64,000 nucleotides of DNA from the NCBI GenBank assembly GCA_018340375.1, contig JAFFJZ010000006.1, forward strand, positions 18,733,501-18,797,500, written 5' to 3'. Shown here in pieces: positions 49,686-58,774 of this stretch. Source of the DNA: Gonatopus flavifemur (Eukaryota > Arthropoda > Insecta > Hymenoptera > Dryinidae). Each line of letters opens with the position of its first letter. Position 1 is the stretch's first letter. A program made the position numbers and the translations under genes. The notes beneath the pieces were generated by a model. That model saw nothing but the letters and a program-made list of their open reading frames with translations. It ran no database searches and was not told the origin of the DNA.

Positions 49686-49698
49686 TACAGTAAAATAA
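48658..49698 (+). pseudogene. Mariner transposase (irritans type), nearly open
   Basis: From the ATG at 48658, codon 3 is TAA (48664-48666). The frame is then open for 332 codons from the Met at 48700. It has HTH-region sequence (TIKRWFADFKRGRTDTND), SKWVPRLL, and the DD34D triad: D137 (TMDETWIHHF), D225 (FHQDNAPCH) and D260 (SPDLTPSDY), numbered from 48700. About eight residues normally found before VIFIDHLEKG (an FWD-type block) are missing. Near FEAKDKS the frame shifts and the C-terminus is shortened, so translation runs through the right inverted repeat to a stop at 49696-49698 outside the element. It is almost certainly inactive. Confidence 0.9.
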
Positions 49699-51074
49699 AC
49701 GCAAAGAATTAGTAATCATATAAAAATCTCGCAGCACATTCTTCAAGTAGAATTTTCAGTTCCAATGAGTTAATTCGAGAAGATAAATAACGACCCTGGT
49801 TAAACAACCCTATTAATTCCTATTGAAAGTGCGAAATTCTGATTCAAACCAAATGGGTATTAATCGATTTCAATTGGAATTCTGTCTTCATGATTTATCA
49901 TTCACAAACGATTCAAACTTCAAGAATATTGAAGTATTTGGTTTCATAGAAACAGGAATGAATCTATTTCGAGAACATTGTGGAATAATAATCTCTCTCT
50001 CTCTCTATTTCTTTTCATTCAATTCCATTAATTCTAAAAAAAGGAAAGCAAAGGATTCTCCATCTGAATCCTTTTCCAGGAATATCACACGCATCTACAT
50101 TAAATTCATTGATTTATCGAAAAAGGTATAAAATTTGAATGAAAGAAGGAAATGAATTTCTGTTTCGAATCAAAGATTTCAATATCGATCAAACGAAGAA
50201 TCCACTTTTGCATCTTAAAAGCCATAACACGTCTTTTTACAGCTATTTTTATCCCCCAGGGATCTTCGTTTGATCACATTCAAGCAAGGACACTTCAAGT
50301 TGACTCTTTCCTTTGACTGACTCGTTTGGACAAGCGAGGAATACACAACACACGTAACATTATATAGAAACGAAGGTGTGCAAAAGTAACAGTGCATACC
50401 TCGTACACGATGTACGTATATGAAATATACGCTGCTATGCGACTAGAGTCGGATATATATATATATATATATACATACATGCACAGCATACACATAGAAG
50501 TATACAAAGTGTATAGATAAGATTCATGTATTTGTATGAGTATACACGTCGTGGTTTCGAGCCATACAGACGCTACACGACGACAACGACTAAGAAGACT
50601 ACGACGCTACGAGCATGGTAGACCATGATGCGGGCAACATTGGTTAGCTTTAAACCGTTACCTCAGCACCATCGCTCGCAGCTATCGTGGACACAATTCT
50701 AGAGAGGACTAGTCCATTCCGAACGTGAATCTCATCCTTTATCAAACACAGGATTCGCACTGTTTGTTTATGAAATCATCATTCAAATAACAATATCATT
50801 AAAATCGTGTATGAATAATATTTATGATGGCTGAGATTGAACATTCGATCGCGACGATATTAAATTGAGAATATATTCGTATGCTAGAACGGAGACTTCG
50901 AAATTGCCTATCTCGAGACCACATCGTAAAGTGCTTGGTAAATTGGTATGGCAACTACTATCCGGTAACCTGAGATTAGTGAACGCTGTGTATTGAAAGT
51001 AAATTAACCCCACTTGACAGCGTTTCACCTAGAAACTGTATTCCATTCATTTCAATGCGAATAATCAGTTATAT
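49686..51074. other. Unique non-coding stretch
   Basis: No supported gene. CT (49992-50006) and TA (50452-50472) runs are present. Frames up to 102 codons lack recognisable content. Confidence 0.4.
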
Positions 51075-51243
51075 GAAGCTGAAACTGGCAGTCGATTGTT
51101 ATAACTTTTTACATCCAATTTTTATTGAGGATTTGAGCATCTGAAAAGGGTAGGGACACTCTGCTCAATCGATTTCTATTATGAAAGTAGCTTCAACAAC
51201 ATTCGATCAAAAGTTACAACAATCGGCTGCTAGTTTCAGCTTC
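51075..51243. mobile_element. MITE, GAAGCTGAAACTGGCAG ends (best copy)
   Basis: A 169-bp element with ends GAAGCTGAAACTGGCAG and CTGCTAGTTTCAGCTTC. Next to the ends, TCGATTGTTATAACTTTT is mirrored by AAAAGTTACAACAATCGG, giving an inverted repeat of about 35 bases. Copies lie at 41231-41413 and, partially, at 36321-36425 and 55500-55639. Confidence 0.75.
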
Positions 51244-51284
51244 ATACTAAGTATTTTATGCATTATCAATAAATAGTTGTACTG

Positions 51285-51499
51285 CACGGAGAAAAATAAT
51301 GTAGTAAAATGGTACGATTTTGTCAAATGTCGTTACAATTGCCTGACGGTCGCAGAGGCTTTCTTACCGAATATAGTAAAAATTATTGCAGTTGTAACAT
51401 TTTATTCCATATTTGAGGAGTACTTCTCAAGATATGAGACCTAATAGTATTAATTCACTAGAAAATGTTGTAATTTTTATTGTATTATTTTTCTCCGTG
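51285..51499. mobile_element. MITE, CACGGAGAAAAATAAT ends
   Basis: A 215-bp element with ends CACGGAGAAAAATAATGTAG and ATTATTTTTCTCCGTG. The flanks are TG on both sides. It is the first of three adjacent MITEs of the same end class. It is non-coding. Confidence 0.75.
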
Positions 51500-51508
51500 T
51501 GTAGTGTA

Positions 51509-51743
51509 CACTGAGAAAAAGGTCTATTCAAATATTCGACAGCTAGGAAATTTAGTTTAATTGTGCTAGCTAAATTTTATTTGTCACAACTATATTTTTG
51601 ATTCCCATTGAATAAACCATTTTATTCATATTTGAAACAGCCAGTCTTTTATTTACCCCAACTAGAGTCTAGCTAGCGTCAATAAAAATCTAGCTGCGGC
51701 AACTAACATTTAGTTGTCCCAACTAGGTACCTTTCTCTCAGTG
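51509..51743. mobile_element. MITE, CACTGAGAAAAAGG ends with TAGCT array
   Basis: A 235-bp element flanked by TA (51507-51508 and 51744-51745). The ends are CACTGAGAAAAAGG and CCTTTCTCTCAGTG. The interior repeats CTAGCTAAATTT and GGCAACTAACATTTAG units in both orientations. Confidence 0.8.
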
Positions 51744-51751
51744 TAGTGATA

Positions 51752-52015
51752 CGCTGAGAGAAAGATACCTAGCTGCCCATGTGTGCACAAACATTGAGCA
51801 AACTTCAGCCCTTTCCTGACATGAAATTGGCTCTATGTTGATGCACCCAGGGACGCGCTAACTAAAATTCAGTTGTCTCATGTAAATTTTATTCGAGGCA
51901 ACTAGAAAATTTCACTGTATCAAATTGAATTTATTTGATCGAACCTAATTTTTATTATTCAGAATGATTAAATTTCCTAGCTTTCTAATATTCAATTAGA
52001 CTCTCTTTTTCAGTG
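51752..52015. mobile_element. MITE, CGCTGAGAGAAAG ends
   Basis: A 264-bp element that begins eight bases after the previous MITE. The left flank is TA (51750-51751), and the ends are CGCTGAGAGAAAGATACCTAG and CTCTTTTTCAGTG. The terminal 20 bases and the CTAGCTG motif are shared with its neighbour, so they are siblings. Confidence 0.72.
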
Positions 52016-52160
52016 CATGACTTTCAAAATTTGATATTTCCACGGAGGAGGATGAGTGATTAGCGAATGGGCCGAGAAGAACGGTAGATTTCGTTGAATT
52101 GATTAGTAAACCGTTGAAATTCAATTTAAAATTGGAATTTCGATGAACAGAGGATATTGT

Positions 52161-52370
52161 TGAAGTTTGAATCGTTTATAGAAACGAAACCAAAATTCAA
52201 AATCTGATGAATCGTCGTTATTTATCTTCTTGAATGAATTCTTTGTAGTTTTTTGCAACTGAAAACATCGATCAAAGAATGTACTGCAACATTTTGGGTC
52301 TTTAAAATCTGAGTATTTCGTTGTTTCATTACTAATTCGTTGAAATAAACGTTTGAAATTTCAGCAACAT
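52161..52370 (+). repeat. Dispersed repeat R, copy B
   Basis: TGAAGTTTGAATCGTTTATA, then GAAACGAAACCAAAATTC, through to TTTCAGCAACAT. It shows the uninterrupted TTTATAGAAACG site into which the mariner at 53107-54712 inserted in copy C. The nature of the repeat is unknown. Confidence 0.6.
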
Positions 52371-52432
52371 GAACAGGGATAGAAATCAGGTTTTGCAACG
52401 CTGCAGGGCAGAGCCTGTTATGAGGACTTTAA

Positions 52433-52682
52433 GGGGATACCAGCGGCCCCTGATGATGCAACCCAAGCCAAATTTCTTTTCTGACCAATTATTCGAAAAT
52501 AAAGCATTATAAGAGGAAAATATCTCTCTGTACAGACTATCTTTATTGATTGAAGAAGGTCTGTACATAGCGGTATTTTAGTTTTATTCCTTCGTTCTCA
52601 AGTAATTTGTCAGAATAGTTTTGCTTGTGACTTTTCCTAACTAATGGGTCTGGTTGGATCTTCAAGGGTCGCTGGTATCACC
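52433..52682 (+). mobile_element. TTAA-type MITE, GGGGATACCAGCG ends
   Basis: A 250-bp element flanked by TTAA (52429-52432 and 52683-52686). The ends are GGGGATACCAGCGGCCCC and GGGTCGCTGGTATCACC. It has an internal hairpin around CTCTCTGTACAGAC / GTCTGTACATAG, shared with 12026-12180. The TTAA duplication suggests mobilisation by a piggyBac-like transposase. Confidence 0.75.
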
Positions 52683-52686
52683 TTAA

Positions 52687-53008
52687 CCCTAGCATCGCCA
52701 TTCATGAAACTGTCTAGGCCCTCACGAGAATCTAGCCAAAGGCTAGCGGGAAGTTTTTAAGCACGGAAGAAATAATTTAGCTGCAGCAGCTAAGTAGCTA
52801 GCACGGACACGGACAGCCATTAAATTAGCTCCTGCAGCTAAATTTTAGCTGTTACCGCAAATAAATTAACTACAAATGCAAATTTTTTTGCTGTAACAGC
52901 TAAAATTTAGCTGCAGGAGCTAATTTAATGGCTGTCCGTGTCCGCGCTAGCTACTTAGCTGCTGCAGCTAAATTATTTTTTCCGTGAGGGCCTAGCGAGT
53001 GCTGATAC
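52687..53008. mobile_element. CCCTAGC-ended element split by a MITE
   Basis: Begins CCCTAGCATCGCCATTCATG with CTAGGCCCTCACGAGAATCTAG. After the nested MITE (52762-52986) it resumes with AGGGCCTAGCGAGTGCTGATACC. The composition and the CTAGGCCC/GGGCCTAG pair place it near the CCCYAGYARAAAT family. The right boundary is approximate. Confidence 0.45.
52762..52986. mobile_element. Hairpin MITE with AGCTGCAGCAGCT arms
   Basis: A 225-bp element with ends CACGGAAGAAATAATTTAGC and its complement finishing TTTTTTCCGTG. The arms are nearly perfect over about 95 bases and include TTTAGCTGCAGCAGCTAAG, GGACACGGACAGCCATTAAA and AGCTCCTGCAGCTAAATTTT. The high arm identity suggests a recent origin. Confidence 0.8.
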
Positions 53009-53263
53009 CAGTATAACGCTCGCTCGGGAAGTAGAATATGAGGTTAACTCCCCAATAACAGGCTCCTATTGAGTGAATGATGCTCTTGATGTTTGAATCG
53101 TTTATATTTTTGGTTGGTAAGAAAATCTTGCGACACTTGTTTTTTCAATTAATCTATTTTTTCTAATAATGAAGTTCGAGAACATTCGAGAGTCGTCTAT
53201 ATGCGAGATCAGTCTAGAATCTTCAATACCGCAGTGTTTATACACCAGTCAGTAGGGGCAAAA

Positions 53264-54188
53264 ATGGAACAAAGTACACTTCGAGCAATCGCTTATTTCG
53301 AATTGTTACAAGGGCATTCTGCAAGAGCTGCAGCCGCCAGTATTTGCAGCGCGTTCAAGTCAGACATGACTTCCGTTTAGGCGATACATCTTTCGAAGAC
53401 AAATCCAGGTCCGGCAGGAAATCAGCTGTTAACGATGAAAAACTGCGTGCACTTAAAAAGGCAAAGCCTCACACGTGTCGTCCTGAGAATTGGCCAACAA
53501 ACTCGGTTGTAGCCACCCCACGATTCTCCAACATTGACAAGAGATGGGATATAGAAAAATTGTGTCGTCTTGGATACCACACGATCTCAGCGAATCAAAC
53601 AAAGCGTCACGGGTGTCTATATGTCTTTCACTCCTGCATCGTCCGAACAGAAAGGATCTTCTTCGAGAAATCGTCACTGGAGATGAAAGTTGGGTGGAGC
53701 AAGCGACAGTGGCTACCGAAAGGAGAAAAACCAGAGCCAACCCCTAAATTGCCTCGCGGAATACAGAGAGTATTACTCTGTTGTTGGTGGGACTCTGAAG
53801 GCTTGCTCTATGCACTACACTCCACAACTGCAAAAACTGGCTGAAATTATCAAACTAAAAAGGCGTAGACGTGTCCAAGTTCGACTTCTCCATGACAACG
53901 CTCGACCCCACGTAGCTAAGATGACACAAGACTGTATTTCGCAGCTGGGTTGGGAAGTTTTACCACATCCACCGTATTCACCAGACTTGGCTCCTACCGA
54001 CTACACACCTTCTCCGGCCATTGAAAAATTATTTACAGGATAAGGAATGTGATGATCTCGCCGATCTCGAAAATGTGCTGAACGACTTTTTTAACTCACG
54101 ACCAAAACAATTTTGGACGGAGGGCGTACAAAGTTTACCAAAATGTTGGGCACGAGTTGTAGATGCAGAGGGAGCGTACATCACTTAA
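53264..54188 (+). pseudogene. Mariner transposase (mellifera-like), many frameshifts
   Basis: Starts MEQSTLRAIAYFELLQG. A deletion then removes much of the HTH region before RLGDTSFEDKSRSGR (about 53386). The frame changes again before SSWIPHDLSESNKASR and the first Asp, IVTGDESW. It changes again to [15 protein letters not shown] and [11 protein letters not shown], and again to [13 protein letters not shown]...SPDLAPTDY (second and third Asp, DD34D spacing). The last block, NDFFNSRPKQFWTEGVQSLP, ends in GAYIT and TAA at 54186-54188. At least four frame breaks make it inactive. The stop codon is part of the TTAA target of the MITE that follows. Confidence 0.88.
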
Positions 54189-54642
54189 CCCTTAGCTGCC
54201 ACACTGGGGTCAGACTGGCCCCAACATGATTCAATCTTGAATTACCATCAAGAAACTCAATAATTCGAACTCTTCGTGCAATCTGGTGCCACTTTAGAGT
54301 TTCTTCACCTCACTCCACCCTAGCGTGACATGATTGTCCATGTTTCATATAATTTTTTTCCATGATACAGTGATAATTTCATCTAGAACCGAGAATATAC
54401 CCATTGATCGATGAAAAGAAGCGATGCCATGTGTGCTGCACACATAATTTTTGCACAACTTCGAAATTAATTTTCCTTTAGGTAAATTATTTGACTGGAA
54501 ATGGGAATAGTTTTAGTATTCTCTAAAATTTTTCCAAGGCTCATGTACGCATAGCTTGGCTTTGGTATACATTTACAGTTGGGGTCATCATCGACCCCAG
54601 TGTGGCAGCTATGTTACACTGGCGAAGTGTGGCAGCTAAGGG
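54189..54642. mobile_element. PiggyBac-like MITE at the mariner stop codon
   Basis: A 454-bp element flanked by TTAA (54185-54188 and 54643-54646). The ends are CCCTTAGCTGCCACACTGG and GTGTGGCAGCTAAGGG, with a further inverted GGGGTC/GACCCC block inside. The left TTAA includes the TAA stop codon of the mariner frame. The mariner 3' tail (TAATATTATATTCTG) resumes after the right TTAA. Confidence 0.82.
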
Positions 54643-54712
54643 TTAATAATATTATATTCTGAAAATAATAAAAACTTTCTTTGTGTGTTGCAATACTATC
54701 TTACCAACCTAA

Positions 54713-54873
54713 TAGAAACGAAACGAAAATGCAAACTCACAAAATCTGATTCATTATCGTTATTTATCCTCTCGAATTAATTCTTTCAAGATTTTGGATC
54801 TTCAACAGCTGAATATTTCATTATTTGATTACAAATTCTTCTTAATAAACGATTCAAACTTTGACAATATGAA
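54713..54873 (+). repeat. Dispersed repeat R, copy C (right part)
   Basis: TAGAAACGAAACGAAAATGC to about GACAATATGAATG continues the repeat whose left part (GATGTTTGAATCGTTTA, 53088-53104) lies before the mariner. Together they match copies A and B. Confidence 0.6.
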
Positions 54874-55075
54874 TGAAAAAACCGTGCCGTAGAACAAACA
54901 TGATTCCTTCTTGGGTATTTATTTCATATCTAAAAATATATTCAACATTTGGCGAATTTTTACTACCGACTCGACCTATCATAATTGACGATTTGGGTCC
55001 AAATTTATCTAGCAACTCTTTTCATCATAACTCTATCATCTCTAGATAGTTGAGAACGATATAAAATTGAAGCTA

Positions 55076-55494
55076 CACGGAGAGAAATTTGTAGTTAAAT
55101 TTTCTATATGATTATTCCCAATCAGAAAAAACCGAAATATGCCAATGTTGACAACAGGCGGAGTACAGTGCCAGTATTGGGCCTCCAAGAGTCGGCTAGC
55201 ACGTACCCAGTATGGAAAAGCGTTATCATTTCGGACAAATGCCAGTACTGCTGCAGTACAAACCACCAGTATCCCGCCAGTCTTAGCCGGTACTGGCGCA
55301 GTACTGCGCCAGTTGTTAAATTCTGATTGGGTTGTGCCCGAGGAACAGACTAACTTTCCAATGGCATTTACTGTAAAACATAGTAAATTTGATCATCTTT
55401 CTATTGTCTCGTCATAGTAAATTTCATCGTAATTTCAATCTGTTCCTCGGTTACAAAGTCCCATAGTGAATTGAACTAAAAATTTTTATCCGTG
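55076..55494. mobile_element. CACGGAGAGAAAT-ended MITE with nested CCAGTA-rich element
   Basis: A 419-bp element flanked by TA (55074-55075 and 55495-55496), with ends CACGGAGAGAAATTTGTAG and ACTAAAAATTTTTATCCGTG. Inside, 55117-55331 is bounded by CCCAATCAGAA and TTCTGATTGGG and is rich in CCAGTA/TACTGG units, including CGGTACTGGCGCAGTACTGC. That block is probably a second element. ATAGTAAATTT repeats follow it. It is non-coding. Confidence 0.65.
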
Positions 55495-55499
55495 TAGCT

Positions 55500-55639
55500 A
55501 GCAGCTAACTATCAAGACTCTTGTCAAGGATTGAAGTACTTGAAATGTCTAGCAAAATGCTACTTAATCGATTTTTACTATATAACTGAGATTTTAACCA
55601 CGTTCTATGAAAAATTATAACAATCAGCTGCTTGTTTCA
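55500..55639. mobile_element. Diverged GCTGAAACTGGCAG-family MITE
   Basis: AGCAGCTAACTATCAAGAC, then AATGTCTAGCAAAATGCTAC, then AAAATTATAACAATCAGC and GCTTGTTTCAC follow the order of 41231-41413 and 51075-51243 with many changes. It starts directly after the TA of the preceding MITE. Confidence 0.45.
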
Positions 55640-55640
55640 C

Positions 55641-57638
55641 TTAAAAATAAAAAAAAGCACTGGTCGATAACGAGAATTCCTGATTTATTCAATGCCAAAA
55701 TTTGATACACACATCTTCACACTTCAGAATGGATTCGCTGTGAAATTGTCAGAGTGTTTTGATTTGTCGAATGAAGTTTCGAAGAAAACGAAATCTGAAG
55801 AACATATTTGAGAAACTGCTTGGGGTATTCACGAATATGAAACCCGGTGGAAAGAATATATTCTTTCCTTCTTCTGTTCTATGAGGCATGAAATTTGCTT
55901 TCAATCTCGTACCACAGGGGGTATCTCATCATTTTTGTATCTTCCTTCCATATTTTTAAATCTTACATATACAGAATTCACTGAGCTTTCTGATATTATG
56001 GTAATAAATTAGAATTCTCTTAACCATAAGACTAATTCAATGCCCGAAGATCGGCATCGATGTTTCCAACCCTAACAGCAACATCGATCGAAGAAGAAGA
56101 ATAAATAAACATGATTGCCATACGGCACGAAAGAAAACATATTCGAGAAATTGGATACTTCGTGAATTTTGTATTTTCAACCCGACACTCAAAGATTTTT
56201 CAAGCTTCAATTTTTCGAGAAATTCAAAACCACTGCGAATCATGTTTCACATACATCGATAGAACCTCAAGAGTTGTTATTTCTATACCCCTTCTACATC
56301 CGAAACACAATTTGTTTCATGCTAATTCAAATGTTAATATCGATTTTTCGTTTCATGTACCTATCTAAAAACATTTGATATTCTTTGAAATCTTTCTGCG
56401 ATGAGAATATAACGGTGACATCGATGAAGTCTCGTTCGTATCGTCATGAATCTTGAATAAATTCATTGAAGCTTGAATCAAATGAAATACCTCGATGAAT
56501 AAATCGTTAGTTAAATCCAGTGATAATTGCAATGAGCAGCTCGGATGTGAAAAGCAATACATTAGGGAATCATTCGATAATTACGAATCGAGCCAAAGAA
56601 GATTTTCGAGGGAATTTTATCAAGTGAATCCTTAATCAATTCAAAAGATTATTCCGAGTAGGTAAATCGCGAGAAGCAGAGATACGGAAAATCCTCGAAA
56701 AGAAAATTCACATTTTTCGTGTATAGAGTATAAGTTCGCTGCAGTCGTCTAGCAAAGTGATTCAAAATCGCACAATTCTCGTGTGATTTCATTTGTTTCC
56801 TATTGTCCTTTTACAGTAATGGTGCGAGAACTTTTTCGAACCAACGTGAACGCACATTGAACGTGAATTGCTTTCTCCTCTTCTACCCTTTGTTTGCATC
56901 TATCTCTTGCCTCCTTTTTGGTTCGTTGTGTTGTTTTTTTGTTGTTTTTATCAGAATAAAAACCCGATTCTGGGATTTCAGAGTATCAACGTGACATGTA
57001 TACGTATGTATGCGTTACACGTGAGTACAAAAACATTCTCGCAGAGTGATGCTTCCAAAATAACAGACATTATTTTCACGATAGAACATTTTGTTCTACA
57101 TTCGCGATCGATCGTGATTGGTTTCGTTTCTCGATAAACAGCACGCGTAATAATATATGGAGCCATGATATTTTTGGTTGCCTAATTACCCTCGAATTTG
57201 AACGATATCGCGATATGCAATCGCATCGTTCAGTGGAATTTCGAATAAACGAATTGTATCGCGGTGAATAATTCGATGGACGAGCATTGGTGTCGAAGTA
57301 TTGCAAACCATTGCATCTCGTGCTGCATCTTCACTTTCATCTTTCCATTACTTCATTCTGAAGGCGCGAGCTGCAATGATGTTTGCGTAACATCAGCAAT
57401 GCGTGCAGTCATTGCAGTTTCTTGCGGAATGTCAATCTTCCCTATTGAAGTGACGGTTTTGTTCTCTACACGGTCAGTTGTAGAGTTGAGGAAAATATGG
57501 AGTTGGTTTGAATAAAATGCAACCCGATTCAACCCACTGGATTTCTTCATCGGAGATCCATTTGGAAGACCCCGAAGAGATCTGATAACAAGTTGGACTT
57601 AGGAATGTGTAAATTTTGTAACGATTCATATTCGTATA
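55641..57638. other. Unique non-coding stretch
   Basis: No supported gene. Overlapping frames of 60-90 codons on both strands lack recognisable content, and I see no shared repeats. Confidence 0.4.
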
Positions 57639-57930
57639 CACGGAGAAAAAAATATACCACTTTTTCCTATTTTTCTTGCTAAAACCCAGAAACAGGAAGG
57701 TTTGTAAAATTGATTTTTACATAAAAATAAGAGAGATTACGAACGAATAACTAAATTTCACTATACGCTTTATGAAATTTACTGTTCAGTGTTGAAAATT
57801 TCAACCCTACCTACTATTTTGTCTACAATATTCGTAATCTTCCGTATTTTTGTGTAAAAATTCATTTTAATAAACCTTCCTGTTTCTGGTTCACTAAGAA
57901 AAATAACAAAAATTCTTATATTTTCCTCAG
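57639..57930. mobile_element. Hairpin MITE, CACGGAGAAAAAAATATA end
   Basis: After TA (57637-57638), CACGGAGAAAAAAATATACC pairs with the complement ATATTTTCCTCAGCC near 57930. ACCCAGAAACAGGAAGGTTT (57685 onward) pairs with AACCTTCCTGTTTCTGG (57873 onward). The centre is near 57785. The right terminus is eroded. Confidence 0.6.
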
Positions 57931-58122
57931 CCAAATTTTTTGGAGTGAACAAAGAGTGAGTGTTCACTCCATGAGAGTGAACGTGCACCCTACCGGAGTG
58001 AAGTTTTAACTGGCTTTGAAGAGTGGAATTCCCCTCTTTTATAAGCGTGAAGACTCCAGGAGAGTGCGTGAATTCAATCTTTAGGGGTAGAATCTCACTC
58101 TTGTTGGACTTGTAGGATTTTC

Positions 58123-58774
58123 ACTCTTGAATTGAAATCTGGGAAAGTGAAAAATCACTCGTTTCACTCCACTAAATGTCAGAAGTAAGCTAGTCAGCTT
58201 CGAGTGGGATTTTCACTCGTTTCGAGTGACCTCTCACTTTTTTAGAGAGCAGAATTCACTATATTACTAGACTGCACTGTAAAAAGTCTGACTGAAAGTG
58301 ATTGCATCTTACTTGAAAAACTTGACTGAAAATCAGTATTTTCCATTGTGTTGGCATTTGTTCTAGGAAGGTTACTTTCAGCTGAAATAGGGCTAGTTTT
58401 GGCTCTTAAAATAAACCGATATTAGGGTTGGAAGTGAGTCATACTTTTTACTGTCCCAGACAGCAATTTAAACTTGCTGCAATGCTGTCAGGCAAGCTTG
58501 TGATAAGGTTGACATAAGCCTCCCAGTTGACACACAAGGGTACAAGCTTACAAAACCCTCGCAACAGTGTTGTAGCAACCCTTACACTGACAAAGTTGTC
58601 AATAACAAGCCATAAACAAGTCCAACACAGAATAACAGACTTGGATGTTATCTGGGGTGTGGTTATACAACTTAGATTATCACTCTAAAAGAATAGAAAT
58701 TCCACTCGAAAAGATTGACAAATTCACTTTTGGCTGGCTGAAGAGTGAAATCTCACTCTAAAGAATTTAGAGAG
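58123..58774 (+). mobile_element. Long-form GAGTG/CACTC element
   Basis: About 650 bp. The left part (CTCTTGAATTGAAATCTGGG to GCAGAATTCACTATATTAC) and the right part (ATCACTCTAAAAGAATAG to AATTTAGAGAG) together make the 272-bp unit of 3342-3613. Between them lies a segment (about 58265-58440) shared with 34470-34620, plus a nested element (58455-58657). The sequence just upstream (57945-58122) is also dense in GAGTGA/CACTC pairs and may be an older copy. Confidence 0.65.
58455..58657. mobile_element. Small CCCAGAYARCA-ended insertion
   Basis: About 203 bp between CCCAGACAGCAATTTAAAC and ACTTGGATGTTATCTGGG, which are inverted ends. It is absent from the corresponding place in 34360-34620. It contains several CAAGCTT/AAGCTTG and GTTGACA/TGTCAAC pairs. 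Confidence 0.5.

Larger units (their letters stand above)
53107..54712 (+). mobile_element. Mariner element, mellifera-like, with nested MITE
   Basis: The ends TTTTTGGTTGGTAAGAAAAT and (inverse of the right end) TTAGGTTGGTAAGATAGT are related inverted repeats. TA lies at 53105-53106 and 54713-54714. Removing the 454-bp MITE and its TTAA leaves about 1148 bp. The insertion is in repeat R at a TA that is intact in copies A and B. The element is much decayed internally. Confidence 0.85.
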
